Notes under the pieces: model-generated
Database searches by the model: none
Told to the model about the DNA's origin: nothing
Seen by the model: only the letters and a program-made list of their open reading frames with translations
From: DASTSN01 sp035760665
Lineage (GTDB): Bacteria > Bacteroidota > Bacteroidia > Chitinophagales > Chitinophagaceae
DNA: 64,000 bases
Assembly: GCA_035760665.1 (NCBI GenBank)
Contig: DASTSN010000117.1
Location: forward strand, 5,018-69,017
Reading direction: 5' to 3'
Shown here: piece after piece, positions 1 to 8,070 of the stretch
How the letters are laid out: each line of letters starts with the position of its first letter
Numbering within the stretch: the stretch's first letter is position 1
Translations under genes and position numbers: made by a program

Positions 1-1
1 C

Positions 2-850
2 AGGGACTATCGTTTTATCGAAGAAATGCGCAGCCGTTATCCACTTCATCACTACGAGAGGGCAGCCAGGATTATGAAAGAACTCAGAAGTATAAAAACC
101 GCAGAAGAGGTGGAGGTGATGCAAAAAGCCATTGATATAACTGATGTTACTTTTCGTCGGTTGCTAAAATTCATTCGGCCCGGAGTTATGGAATACGAAA
201 TTGAAGCGGAAATATGGCATTCCTTTCTAAGCCAGCAGGCCACCGGTCCCGCATATGCCAGCATTATTGCCAGCGGCGACAGAGCCAGGACGCTTCATTA
301 TATTTTCAATAACGAGGAATGTAAAAATGGCGAGTTGATACTGATGGATTTTGGGGCAGAATATGGCGGCTACTGTGCCGACCTGACGCGAACAATTCCT
401 GTTAACGGCAAGTTTACCAAACGCCAGCGGGACGTGTATGATGCGTGCCTGCACTTGCATGATTTTGCAAAAAGCCTGCTGAAACCGGGTATTACAATTG
501 CTGCTTATACCGACAAAGTGGGCGATGAAGCCACGAAAACATTTTTGAAAATAGGCTTGCTGAAAAAAGAAGATGTAAAGAATGAAGACCCGGAAAACAG
601 GGCCTATAGAAAATACCTTTATCATGGCATATCGCATCACCTGGGCATTGATGTACATGACCTTGGCACACGAACAGAACCCATTCGTCCGGGAATGGTA
701 TTTACCGTGGAGCCGGGTATTTATATTGAAGAAGAAAAGATGGGTGTGCGCATTGAAAACAATGTCTGGATCACCCGCAACGGGAACAAGGACCTGATGG
801 CCAAGATTCCCATCAAAGCAGAGGAGATTGAACGGCTGATGAAGAAATAA
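2..850 (+). CDS. pepP: Xaa-Pro aminopeptidase (peptidase M24), 5' end cut off
   Basis: The frame is open from base 2, so the start lies outside the window and only the C-terminal metallopeptidase domain is seen (about 282 residues). The protein removes N-terminal residues that precede proline. The five metal ligands of the M24 pita-bread fold are all visible: the D in ILMDFG, the D in CADLTRT, the H in HHLGIDVHD, the E in VEPGIY and the E in VRIENN. The N-terminal creatinase-like domain would lie upstream of the window. It ends 48 bases before pssA on the same strand. An M24 prolidase is the only realistic alternative; the family call is secure. Confidence 0.93.
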   Translation, partial: RDYRFIEEMRSRYPLHHYERAARIMKELRSIKTAEEVEVMQKAIDITDVTFRRLLKFIRPGVMEYEIEAEIWHSFLSQQATGPAYASIIASGDRARTLHYIFNNEECKNGELILMDFGAEYGGYCADLTRTIPVNGKFTKRQRDVYDACLHLHDFAKSLLKPGITIAAYTDKVGDEATKTFLKIGLLKKEDVKNEDPENRAYRKYLYHGISHHLGIDVHDLGTRTEPIRPGMVFTVEPGIYIEEEKMGVRIENNVWITRNGNKDLMAKIPIKAEEIERLMKK

Positions 851-868
851 TAGCTGTTCCTAACCGAT

Positions 869-876
869 TATTTTTG
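869..876 (+). promoter_or_regulatory. Possible -7 box of the pssA promoter
   Basis: TATTTTTG fits the Bacteroidota -7 consensus TAnnTTTG and lies 22 bases before the pssA start. No convincing TTTG -33 element is seen at the expected distance, so this is tentative. Confidence 0.28.
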
Positions 877-898
877 TTATTTCGCCACAATTATTTGC

Positions 899-1663
899 AT
901 GAAAAATATTCCCAACTATTTTACACTATTAAATCTTGTATTCGGCTGCCTGGCCATCCTGTTTATTCTTCAAACCGGCGAACAGATTGTTATCCTGCAA
1001 GCAGATGGCTATTCGCAGGTTAACCTGCCGGAAAAAATAACCTGGGGCGCTTTGTGCATTTTTGCCGCGGCGGTGGTTGATTTCCTGGATGGGTTTATTG
1101 CCCGTTTATTCAATGCTGCCTCGGCAATGGGCAAGCAACTGGATTCCCTGGCAGATGTGGTTAGTTTTGGCGTGGCGCCGTCAATGATCATTTACCAGTT
1201 GTTGCGCATCAGTTTTGCCCAGCAGCAGGACGGGCTAGATATTTCTATCATCTGGTTGCTGCCGGCTTTTTTGATTGCCTGCACAGCTGCCTGGCGACTG
1301 GCAAAATTTAATATAGATACGGAGCAGGAACACACATTCCGGGGATTGCCTTCACCGGCTGCAGGATTATTCGTGGCTTCCTTACCGCTGATTATCTGGT
1401 ACCAGTATTTTGGCATACAGAATTATGTGATTAACAAATGGGTGCTGTATGCCGTGATTATCCTTTTATCATACTTCATGGTAAGCCGCCTGCCGATGAT
1501 GAGTTTAAAATTTCATGATTTTGGCTGGAGGAATAACCAACTGCGTTTTTTGCTGATACTGGCAGGAGTGGCAGCTCTGGTGATATTGAAATGGCTCGCC
1601 GTTCCGGTCATCATTGTTTTATACGTTATTGTATCTTTGGCCTTCAAAAATAGAGTTGCATGA
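899..1663 (+). CDS. pssA: CDP-diacylglycerol--serine O-phosphatidyltransferase
   Basis: Membrane enzyme that transfers a phosphatidyl group from CDP-diacylglycerol to L-serine, giving phosphatidylserine, the precursor of phosphatidylethanolamine. The CDP-alcohol phosphatidyltransferase signature is present near residues 62-90: DG, then AR two residues on, G nine later, and the final D-x3-D in KQLDSLAD. The 254 residues are largely hydrophobic, with about seven or eight membrane segments. The stop codon overlaps the purS start in an ATGA junction, so the two genes are probably cotranscribed and translationally coupled although their pathways are unrelated. Confidence 0.95.
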   Translation: MKNIPNYFTLLNLVFGCLAILFILQTGEQIVILQADGYSQVNLPEKITWGALCIFAAAVVDFLDGFIARLFNAASAMGKQLDSLADVVSFGVAPSMIIYQLLRISFAQQQDGLDISIIWLLPAFLIACTAAWRLAKFNIDTEQEHTFRGLPSPAAGLFVASLPLIIWYQYFGIQNYVINKWVLYAVIILLSYFMVSRLPMMSLKFHDFGWRNNQLRFLLILAGVAALVILKWLAVPVIIVLYVIVSLAFKNRVA

Positions 1664-1905
1664 CATACACTGTTCAGATAAAAGTAATGCCCTTAAAAGA
1701 ATTACTCGATCCGCAGGGAAAGGCTGTAATGGGCGGTTTGCAAAATCTTGGCATCAGCCAGGTAGACGATGTGCGGGTAGGAAAAAATATTACCCTGCAG
1801 GTCAACGCCGGTTCCGCTGAACAGGCTAAACAAATTGCCGAAGAGGCCAGCAAAAAACTGCTCGCCAATCCGGTGATGGAATACTTTGAAGTGAGTGTAA
1901 ACTAA
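1660..1905 (+). CDS. purS: Phosphoribosylformylglycinamidine synthase subunit PurS
   Basis: At 81 residues this has the normal PurS length. PurS is the small structural subunit that, with PurQ and PurL, makes the FGAM synthetase of purine synthesis (FGAR + ATP + glutamine). The family pattern is seen at the N-terminus (YTVQIKVMPLKELLDPQGKA), in LGISQVDDVRVGK and in the closing EYFEVSV. The ATG overlaps the pssA stop by four bases. purQ and purL are not nearby, which is common for small-subunit PurS organisms with scattered pur genes. Confidence in the family is high. Confidence 0.93.
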   Translation: MTYTVQIKVMPLKELLDPQGKAVMGGLQNLGISQVDDVRVGKNITLQVNAGSAEQAKQIAEEASKKLLANPVMEYFEVSVN

Positions 1906-1968
1906 CACCGAAATTGGCAGGTTGCCATAACGGTACTTGTCAAACACAAATTCAATAACATATCAGCA

Positions 1969-2652
1969 GTGCTTTACATCGTTCCTTCCCCCATTGGTAA
2001 CTTAAAAGATATTACACTAAGGGCGCTGGAAGTGATAAAAGAGGTGGATATGATTATTGCAGAAGACACCCGCACTACTTCGCATTTGCTGAATCATTAC
2101 CAGGTTTCCAAACCGCTATCCCCGTATCACCAGCACAATGAGCATAAGGTTGTACATCATCTCGTAAACCAGTTAACCGGCGGTAAAAAGATTGCATTGA
2201 TTACGGATGCCGGTACTCCCGGCATTTCCGATCCTGCCTACCTGCTGGTGCGGGAATGCATAAAAGCAGGCGTAAGAGTTGAATGCCTGCCCGGCGCCAC
2301 TGCCTTTGTGCCGGCTTTAATCAATAGCGGTATTCCTGCAAACCGCTTTGTATTTGAAGGATTTTTACCCATAAAAAAAGGGCGGCAGACTTTATTTAAA
2401 AAACTGGCGGAAGAGGAACGGACAATTATTTTCTACGAATCGCCCATGCGTCTGGTGAAGACACTGGAGGAATGCATCTTATATTTTGGTGAGGAAAGGA
2501 ATTGCTGTGTCAGCAGGGAACTCACGAAAATGTTTGAAGAAAACAAACGCGGATCGTTGCGTGACGTGTGTGATTATTTCAAAGAAAAAGGGGTGAAAGG
2601 CGAGATTGTAGTGGTGGTGCAGGGAAATGATAAACCGATAAAAAAAGATTAA
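1969..2652 (+). CDS. rsmI: 16S rRNA (cytidine(1402)-2'-O)-methyltransferase
   Basis: SAM-dependent tetrapyrrole-methylase-fold enzyme that 2'-O-methylates C1402 in the decoding centre of 16S rRNA. The start of the family appears directly after a GTG codon (LYIVPSPIGNLKDITLRAL), so GTG at 1969 is taken as the start; no in-frame ATG lies close upstream. Other conserved stretches are AEDTRTTSHLL, ITDAGTPGISDP, CLPGATAFVPAL and IFYESPMRL. The length of 227 residues matches the shorter Bacteroidota form, which lacks the C-terminal extension of the E. coli protein. Confidence 0.94.
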   Translation: MLYIVPSPIGNLKDITLRALEVIKEVDMIIAEDTRTTSHLLNHYQVSKPLSPYHQHNEHKVVHHLVNQLTGGKKIALITDAGTPGISDPAYLLVRECIKAGVRVECLPGATAFVPALINSGIPANRFVFEGFLPIKKGRQTLFKKLAEEERTIIFYESPMRLVKTLEECILYFGEERNCCVSRELTKMFEENKRGSLRDVCDYFKEKGVKGEIVVVVQGNDKPIKKD

Positions 2653-2700
2653 AAATTTTTTGTACAGGTATTTGTATAATTTTTGGCTGCACTTTTGCAA

Positions 2701-3165
2701 ATGAAATTTAACGCTATGATTAAAAAATATTTATTACCGGTTTTATTATTTTCTTTAGTACTACAGGGTGCTTCTTTTGCGCAAATCCGCGAAATACCCA
2801 AAGCAGTCAGGGAAACGTTTGCCAATCAATACCCCAAAGCCGAGAACGCCGAGTTTAAAGATCAACTGGTAAAAGTGGATGTGAGTTTTGAACTGGACGG
2901 AGCTAAAATGCTGGCATCGTATACCAATAAAGGCGATTGGCGCGGCACCGAAAAAGAATATGCATTCGACAGCCTTGCATCTGAAATTAAAGACGGCTTT
3001 GAAAAATGCAAATACGCCGACTGGGACAAAGAAGAAACGGCAGTGCTTTATTTGCCCGGGGGCGGCATGCAATACAGGGTAAAAGTGAAGAAGAGCGATT
3101 TGCAAAAAAAATATCTTTATTTCAATGGTAAAGGACGTTTGTTGCGCGAATCCATCACGTTATAA
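2701..3165 (+). CDS. Secreted PepSY-like domain protein
   Basis: Small exported protein of about 154 residues. A signal peptide (IKKYLLPVLLFSLVLQGASF, then A-Q) is followed by two beta-rich repeats of the PepSY-like/DUF2874 type, with the typical opening IPKAVRETFANQYPKAENAE and the closing YLYFNGKGRLLRESI. Such proteins are periplasmic and of unknown function, possibly protease-inhibitor or ligand-binding modules. The ATG at 2701 or the one at 2716 (MIKKYLL) could be the start; the longer frame opening at TTG 2683 would add six residues that look non-coding. It stands alone and is followed by a clear terminator. Confidence 0.75.
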   Translation: MKFNAMIKKYLLPVLLFSLVLQGASFAQIREIPKAVRETFANQYPKAENAEFKDQLVKVDVSFELDGAKMLASYTNKGDWRGTEKEYAFDSLASEIKDGFEKCKYADWDKEETAVLYLPGGGMQYRVKVKKSDLQKKYLYFNGKGRLLRESITL

Positions 3166-3197
3166 GAACGACTGCATAATTTTATCCCTGTTGATTT

Positions 3198-3229
3198 AAC
3201 AGCATGGCAGCCTGCTATGCTGTTTTTAT
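3198..3229 (+). terminator. Rho-independent terminator after the PepSY-like gene
   Basis: An AACAGCAT / ATGCTGTT stem with further pairing inside (GCAG/CTGC) is followed by a T-rich stretch. It lies 33 bases after the stop codon. Confidence 0.75.
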
Positions 3230-3270
3230 TTGTATTTTCGACCATTCACCATAACAAAGCATTTATTACA

Positions 3271-5127
3271 ATGAAACGATTATTGCTTTTTTCTCTTTTC
3301 CAGCTCTGTTTACTTTTTTCCTTTGCCCAGCCTGACAGATGGCAGCAGTGGGTGAAGTACACGATGGACGTGACCATGAATGTGCAAACCAACCAGTTTA
3401 CCGGCCACCAGGTACTGGAATACTGGAATAACTCTCCGGATACGCTGACCAGGGTTTTTTATCATCTGTACTGGAACGCCTTTCAGCCAAACAGCATGAT
3501 GGATAACCGCAGTCGCCGTCAGGGAACAATTGTATTGCGAACTGATAAAAACGGGAACCCGGTTGTCGACTGGGATCAGCGGGTGCGTGACCGCATACAA
3601 AACCTGAAGCCAGATGAAATCGGGTACCAGAAAATCAGTTCATTAAAAATGAACGGACGGCCGCAAAATTTTAAAATCCTGGAAACAATTATGGAGGTGG
3701 ATTTGGATAAGCCGATTTTGCCCAAATCGAAAGCGACCTTTGACTTGCAGTTTGAAGCCCAGGTGCCACTGCAAGTTCGCCGCAGCGGGCGGGATAATCC
3801 CGGTACAAAAGTCCGCTACTCCATGAGCCAGTGGTATCCTAAAATGTGCGAATATGATTATGAAGGATGGCACCCAACTCCATACGTTGGACGGGAATTT
3901 TATGGCGTGTGGGGCGACTATGATGTAAAAATCACAATTGATAAAAAATACATCCTCGGCGGATCAGGGTATTTGCAAAATGCAAACCAGATTGGGTATG
4001 GCTACGAAACACCCGGCACAACCGTAAAACAGCCTGCCGGTGATAAACTAACCTGGCATTTTGTGGCTCCAAACGTACACGATTTTGTATGGGCTGCCGA
4101 TCCAGACTATGTACACGTTTCGCGTAAAGTAAGGGATAACCTGGTGATACATGTTTTGTACAAGCCCACCACCGCCACCGCACAGCAATGGGAAGCGTTG
4201 CTGGATATGGCTCAAAAAGCCCTTCCCTATATTGAAAAGACCTTTGGTCCATACCCGTATAAGCAATATTCGTTTATACATGGTGGTGATGGAGGAATGG
4301 AGTACCCGATGGCTACATTGCTCTATGGCCCGGGGGCAGCTGTGCATGAATGGATGCATAGCTGGTACCAGGGTATGATGGGAACAAACGAATCACTTTA
4401 TCCCTGGATGGATGAAGGCTTTACGCAATATGCAGAAGAACGCGTTTCTGCCTGGCTGAAAAACGATACAGGCTTTGCGCAAGAGAGTAATTACGGCGGC
4501 TATTATTACCTGGCAAAAAGCGGGCGGGAAGAGCCCATGACCACGCATGCCGATCATTATAACACTAATTTTGCTTACAGTCTTGCTGCTTATTCAAAAG
4601 GAGCTGTGTTCCTGGAGCAGTTAGGCTATATAACCGGTGCACAGGTGCGGGATAAAATTTTACTCGAGTATTACAGACTGTGGCGGTTTAAGCACCCCAA
4701 TGCCAATGACTTTATCCGTGTTGCTGAGAAAGTAAGCGGCATGAAACTCGACTGGTATAAAGAATATTGGATTGCTACAACAAAAACGATTGATTATTCA
4801 GTGGACAGTCTATGGCAGGATGGAGGGAAAACAAAAATACGCCTGCGCAATATTGGTCTGATGCCCATGCCCATTGATTTACAACTCACCTTAAAAGACG
4901 GTTCAAAAGAACTTCATTACATTCCAATGGACCTGATGTATGGTGAAAAACCAGTGGAAGATTCCACTATCCCCAGGAAAGTATATGCGCCATGGAAGTG
5001 GACAAGCGATACGTACGTGATTGAAACCGATCAAAAGCTCACCAACATTACCAAAGTCGAAATTGATCCTTCCCTGCGATTGGCGGATGTGGACCGGCGA
5101 AACAACAAACTGGAACTAAACTGGTAA
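3271..5127 (+). CDS. Secreted M1 family zinc metallopeptidase
   Basis: A protein of about 618 residues that starts with a signal peptide (KRLLLFSLFQLCLLFSFAQ). The gluzincin motif HEWMH lies near residue 359, followed 18 residues later by the third zinc ligand E in MDEGFTQYAEER. The substrate-binding GGMEYP, the counterpart of GAMEN, precedes it near residue 340. This architecture belongs to periplasmic or surface aminopeptidases of Bacteroidota. An upstream in-frame ATG at 3217 sits inside the preceding terminator hairpin, so the start at 3271, which gives a proper signal peptide, is preferred. The C-terminal quarter is a beta-rich domain. It is monocistronic, with terminators on both sides. 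The natural substrate is unknown. Confidence 0.9.
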   Translation: MKRLLLFSLFQLCLLFSFAQPDRWQQWVKYTMDVTMNVQTNQFTGHQVLEYWNNSPDTLTRVFYHLYWNAFQPNSMMDNRSRRQGTIVLRTDKNGNPVVDWDQRVRDRIQNLKPDEIGYQKISSLKMNGRPQNFKILETIMEVDLDKPILPKSKATFDLQFEAQVPLQVRRSGRDNPGTKVRYSMSQWYPKMCEYDYEGWHPTPYVGREFYGVWGDYDVKITIDKKYILGGSGYLQNANQIGYGYETPGTTVKQPAGDKLTWHFVAPNVHDFVWAADPDYVHVSRKVRDNLVIHVLYKPTTATAQQWEALLDMAQKALPYIEKTFGPYPYKQYSFIHGGDGGMEYPMATLLYGPGAAVHEWMHSWYQGMMGTNESLYPWMDEGFTQYAEERVSAWLKNDTGFAQESNYGGYYYLAKSGREEPMTTHADHYNTNFAYSLAAYSKGAVFLEQLGYITGAQVRDKILLEYYRLWRFKHPNANDFIRVAEKVSGMKLDWYKEYWIATTKTIDYSVDSLWQDGGKTKIRLRNIGLMPMPIDLQLTLKDGSKELHYIPMDLMYGEKPVEDSTIPRKVYAPWKWTSDTYVIETDQKLTNITKVEIDPSLRLADVDRRNNKLELNW

Positions 5128-5151
5128 ACAGATAGCAAATAATCAAAAACG

Positions 5152-5178
5152 AAAAGCTCCGATACCGGAGCTTTTTTC
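5152..5178 (+). terminator. Rho-independent terminator after the M1 peptidase
   Basis: A ten-pair stem AAAAGCTCCG / CGGAGCTTTT with a four-base loop runs into a T-tract, 25 bases after the stop codon. Confidence 0.9.
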
Positions 5179-5316
5179 ATTTTTTTGATTAGAGTCGCAT
5201 TCAAACGATTACTTGAACTTACAGGGCAGGGGGTTTATGGTTAATGATTCCGGTTAAAGAATCCCTGAGAAAACTCGTTTAATCAGAACACTAAAAGTAG
5301 ACCGCTTCTTAAGGAT

Positions 5317-5344
5317 AAAAAATACCACTTTAGTAGTATTTTTT
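5317..5344 (-). terminator. Terminator (possibly bidirectional) after the response regulator gene
   Basis: Nine-pair stem AAAAAATAC / GTATTTTTT that ends in a T run on the minus strand, 38 bases past the stop of the response regulator gene. The hairpin top contains a TACCAC-TTTA-GTAGTA dyad resembling the one upstream of the same gene at 6066-6080. The rest of the gap between 5180 and 5380 shows nothing else recognisable. Confidence 0.6.
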
Positions 5345-5381
5345 AATGAAGAACTATTTTGGGATAACTATTTGTGTTGAA

Positions 5382-6029
5382 TTATCTGCCATAAAATTTA
5401 TTAATAGCTTCCACGCGGTTATTGACATGTAATTTTTCATAAATATGATAAACATGTTTACGAACCGTTTCCTGGCTGATATGCAGCTCGCCGGCAATCT
5501 CTTTATACATCAATCCTTTTGACAGTAATTCCAGGATTCCTTTTTCACGGTTTGAGAGGTCATCGAGCTGGCCATTTTCGGGATTATGGGCGGTTGTTGT
5601 TTTTTCCTGGAAGGCCGCCACCACTTTCCGGGCAATCTGGCTGCTCATGGGAGCGCCGCCCTCGAAAAGTTCTTTGATGGATTCCAGCATTTTTATCGGA
5701 GCTGTTTTCTTTAAAATATACCCGCTTGCACCGGCCCGCAGGGCTTCAAAAATTTTTTCGTTCTCCTCATATACGGTACACATCATAAAATTGGTTTGCG
5801 GAATTTTTGGTTTTAATTCCCGTACGCAATCAATGCCGCTTTCCCCGCTTCCCAGGTTGATATCCATCAAAACAACATCTGGTTTTATGAGTGGTAGCTT
5901 TACAAGGGCTTCATCAGCACTACTCATCGTTCCCACACAACGATAACCTTCCGACATCCCGATAATTTCCTCCAGGGCACTGCGCAGATCGGGGTTATCG
6001 TCTACAATACATACTTTTATTTCATTCAT
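5382..6029 (-). CDS. NarL/FixJ-type response regulator
   Basis: Two-domain DNA-binding response regulator of 215 residues. The receiver domain (about 1-125) has the acidic pair VDDNPD near residue 10, the phospho-acceptor D56 in DVVLMDINLG, a T in the MCTVYEEN strand and the K of GYILKK. The C-terminal LuxR-type helix-turn-helix (about 155-212) reads LSNREKGILELL and SQETVRKHVYHIYEKLHVNN. No histidine kinase is adjacent, so it is an orphan and its partner and targets are unknown. A perfect inverted repeat 37 bases upstream (6066-6080) could be an autoregulatory site. Confidence 0.9.
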   Translation of the reverse strand: MNEIKVCIVDDNPDLRSALEEIIGMSEGYRCVGTMSSADEALVKLPLIKPDVVLMDINLGSGESGIDCVRELKPKIPQTNFMMCTVYEENEKIFEALRAGASGYILKKTAPIKMLESIKELFEGGAPMSSQIARKVVAAFQEKTTTAHNPENGQLDDLSNREKGILELLSKGLMYKEIAGELHISQETVRKHVYHIYEKLHVNNRVEAINKFYGR

Positions 6030-6065
6030 ATTGGCAAAGGTGGGGGTTCAGCGAGAATCGGGCAA

Positions 6066-6080
6066 TACCACTTTGTGGTA
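6066..6080. promoter_or_regulatory. Inverted repeat upstream of the response regulator gene
   Basis: TACCAC-TTT-GTGGTA, a perfect six-base dyad with a three-base spacer, lies between the response regulator start and the rsmG stop. A one-mismatch version occurs at 5323-5338 beyond the same gene. It may be an operator; function is inferred only from position and symmetry. Confidence 0.35.
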
Positions 6081-6114
6081 ATAAGCTGGCCGGGTTGTTT
6101 TTAGCGACTAATTC

Positions 6115-6747
6115 TTATGGTATTTCTACGTATAAAATATATTTCTCTTTAAAAGAATCAACCGGGAAAATATCGGCAATTTCCATCATACGGGGTCGGG
6201 TTCCGCTTTGTTGTATTTCAGTCGCCAGATCGCCGCCTTTCAGGCAAATCAACCCAGGCCGGTGCCCGGATGTTGGCATTGGTTTCTTTTTTAAAAGGGG
6301 TTTACTCCAGGTCCATAAATCCTTTAAAGGCGCCACAGCCCTGGACACAGCAAAATCAAATTTCCTGTTTTTAATCTGTTCTGCACGGACATGCTGCGTG
6401 GTAACATTTTTCAACCCAATAGCAGCGGCAACAGCCTCCACTACCTTTAGTTTTTTGGCAACGCTGTCAACAAGATGAAAACGCACTTCGGGAAAAAAAA
6501 TAGCCAGCGGAATGCCCGGAAAACCGCCTCCAGTGCCGATATCAATGATGTCCGATCCTGGTGCAAAATCGAAAACAGCGGCAATACTCAGCGAGTGAAG
6601 TACATGTTTTTCATACAGGCTGCCGATGTCTTTACGGGAAATCACATTGATTTTTTCATTCCATTCTTTATAAAGTATTTCCAGCAACTGGAATTGCTGC
6701 AATTGGACGGCGGTAAAATCAGAAAAATATTGAAGGATGATATCCAT
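6115..6747 (-). CDS. rsmG: 16S rRNA (guanine(527)-N(7))-methyltransferase
   Basis: Rossmann-fold SAM-dependent methyltransferase (GidB family) of 210 residues that makes m7G527 in 16S rRNA. Diagnostic segments are NVISRKDIGSLYEKHVLHSL, the SAM-binding IDIGTGGGFPGIPLAI and the following VDSVAKKLKVVE, then AVSRAVAPL. It lies 17 bases downstream of the glycosyltransferase gene on the same strand, so the two are probably cotranscribed. Length and motifs are complete. Confidence 0.95.
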   Translation of the reverse strand: MDIILQYFSDFTAVQLQQFQLLEILYKEWNEKINVISRKDIGSLYEKHVLHSLSIAAVFDFAPGSDIIDIGTGGGFPGIPLAIFFPEVRFHLVDSVAKKLKVVEAVAAAIGLKNVTTQHVRAEQIKNRKFDFAVSRAVAPLKDLWTWSKPLLKKKPMPTSGHRPGLICLKGGDLATEIQQSGTRPRMMEIADIFPVDSFKEKYILYVEIP

Positions 6748-6764
6748 ACACTACCCGGGATCTT

Positions 6765-7901
6765 TTAATTCCAGTTATTACGTGGTTTCTTCCACAAAGC
6801 CGGTGCAAAGATGAGGTAATAAAAGAACATCCACAGATCCAGTAAAATAAACCAACCCCATAAGTCTGCTTCATTTAATTTTTTCATGGCCCTGAAATAA
6901 ACAAGGCCCTGCACCATTAATTTGAAAGCCCCGGCAGCAACGGCCAGGCGCCAGTCAAATAAAAGTGCTGCGGCAATCAAGAGCGGGTAAAATAAAAACT
7001 GGCTTGCTGTATAAAGTCCCAGCAGGAATTTGTGCTTTGGCTTATAGTATTTTGCTGTGCTGTAGTGACGTTGCTTTTGCTTGAGCCATCCGCCAAAACT
7101 GGTTTTGGGCATTGAGAGGGTAATGGTCTCTTTATCCAAAACCACGCTTGTGTTATTTTTAGTTGCTACTTTATTAATAAACAGGTCGTCGTCACCTCCT
7201 GGTATATGATTGATGGATGAAAAACCCTTGTTGCGGAGAAACAGGTCTTTTTTATACGATAAATTTCTGCCTACGCCCATATACGGCAACCCGGCTAAGG
7301 CAAATGAAAGATATTGCAAAGCTGTATGAAACGTTTCAAACCGGATTAGCTTGTTCAGCAAGCCGGGACGTTTATGATAAGCCCCGTAACCCAGCACAAT
7401 TTCCACCCCGTTGCTGTATGCTTCCTGCATTTTTTGCAGCCAGAACTCACTGGCAGGCACACAATCCGCATCGGTCAGCAGCAGGATTTCATGCTTTGCC
7501 TCGCGAATGCCAATGGATAAAGGATATTTTTTCCCGCTAATCAGTTTCGCCTCCTGCGTGAGCTCCACCACCGATAATAGTTTGAATGTTTTCCGTAACT
7601 CCTGCAAAATGTATTTGGAGTCATCAACGGAGTTATCATTCACTACTATTACTTCATGGGAACTGTTATATTGCTGCACCAGCACGCCGGGCAGGTTACG
7701 GGCAATATTCTCATCTTCATCCCTGGCACAGATAATAACGGATACAGGGTGCTGCTGGGATTGAATCCTAGGTTTTGCTGTAAAAAATGCAACCCGCGAA
7801 AAAAAGAATAGCTGGTAAAATACCTGGATGATTGCCACTGCTGCAAAAAAATAGAAAACAATCTCACCAATGTGGGATTTCAGTAACAACCAGTTCGTCA
7901 T
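6765..7901 (-). CDS. Membrane-anchored family 2 glycosyltransferase
   Basis: An N-terminal membrane helix (about 12-32) is followed by a GT-A domain: VSVIICARDEDENIARNL, VIVVNDNSVDDS, the metal-binding LLLTDADCVP and the acceptor-site GGDDDLFIN, then KQRHYST, the equivalent of the Q/RxxRW motif. Two or three more membrane segments close the protein (about 290-365). Enzymes of this build polymerise or transfer sugars at the cytoplasmic membrane, for instance in polysaccharide or glycolipid synthesis, but the donor and acceptor cannot be told here. It is followed after 17 bases by rsmG, with no polysaccharide genes around it. Confidence 0.85.
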   Translation of the reverse strand: MTNWLLLKSHIGEIVFYFFAAVAIIQVFYQLFFFSRVAFFTAKPRIQSQQHPVSVIICARDEDENIARNLPGVLVQQYNSSHEVIVVNDNSVDDSKYILQELRKTFKLLSVVELTQEAKLISGKKYPLSIGIREAKHEILLLTDADCVPASEFWLQKMQEAYSNGVEIVLGYGAYHKRPGLLNKLIRFETFHTALQYLSFALAGLPYMGVGRNLSYKKDLFLRNKGFSSINHIPGGDDDLFINKVATKNNTSVVLDKETITLSMPKTSFGGWLKQKQRHYSTAKYYKPKHKFLLGLYTASQFLFYPLLIAAALLFDWRLAVAAGAFKLMVQGLVYFRAMKKLNEADLWGWFILLDLWMFFYYLIFAPALWKKPRNNWN

Positions 7902-8055
7902 ACTTTGCAGTTTTGGTGGCTTTTATGGAGTCCGGCTGCGAAAATAGCTGAGAAGGCAGGATTACGGCACTAAAATGATTTCACAGTTGTGAATAATTGA
8001 TTGCTGTGTACAAATACGTAATACGTTTACGGCTGCCGGTTTAGCAGTCTTCCTG

Positions 8056-8063
8056 TATCTTGC
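8056..8063 (+). promoter_or_regulatory. Possible -7 box of the tgt promoter
   Basis: TATCTTGC resembles the Bacteroidota -7 element and ends seven bases before the tgt start, which would give a very short leader. No clear -33 TTTG is seen. Confidence 0.25.
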
Positions 8064-8070
8064 ACCCGTC

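Noticed and set aside
227..658. 143-residue open frame opposite the aminopeptidase gene
   Set aside because: It is fully antisense to a well-supported gene and has no recognisable features; the same holds for other long antisense frames in the window.
3217..3270. Upstream start for the M1 peptidase
   Set aside because: It lies within a terminator hairpin, and the ATG at 3271 gives a normal signal peptide.
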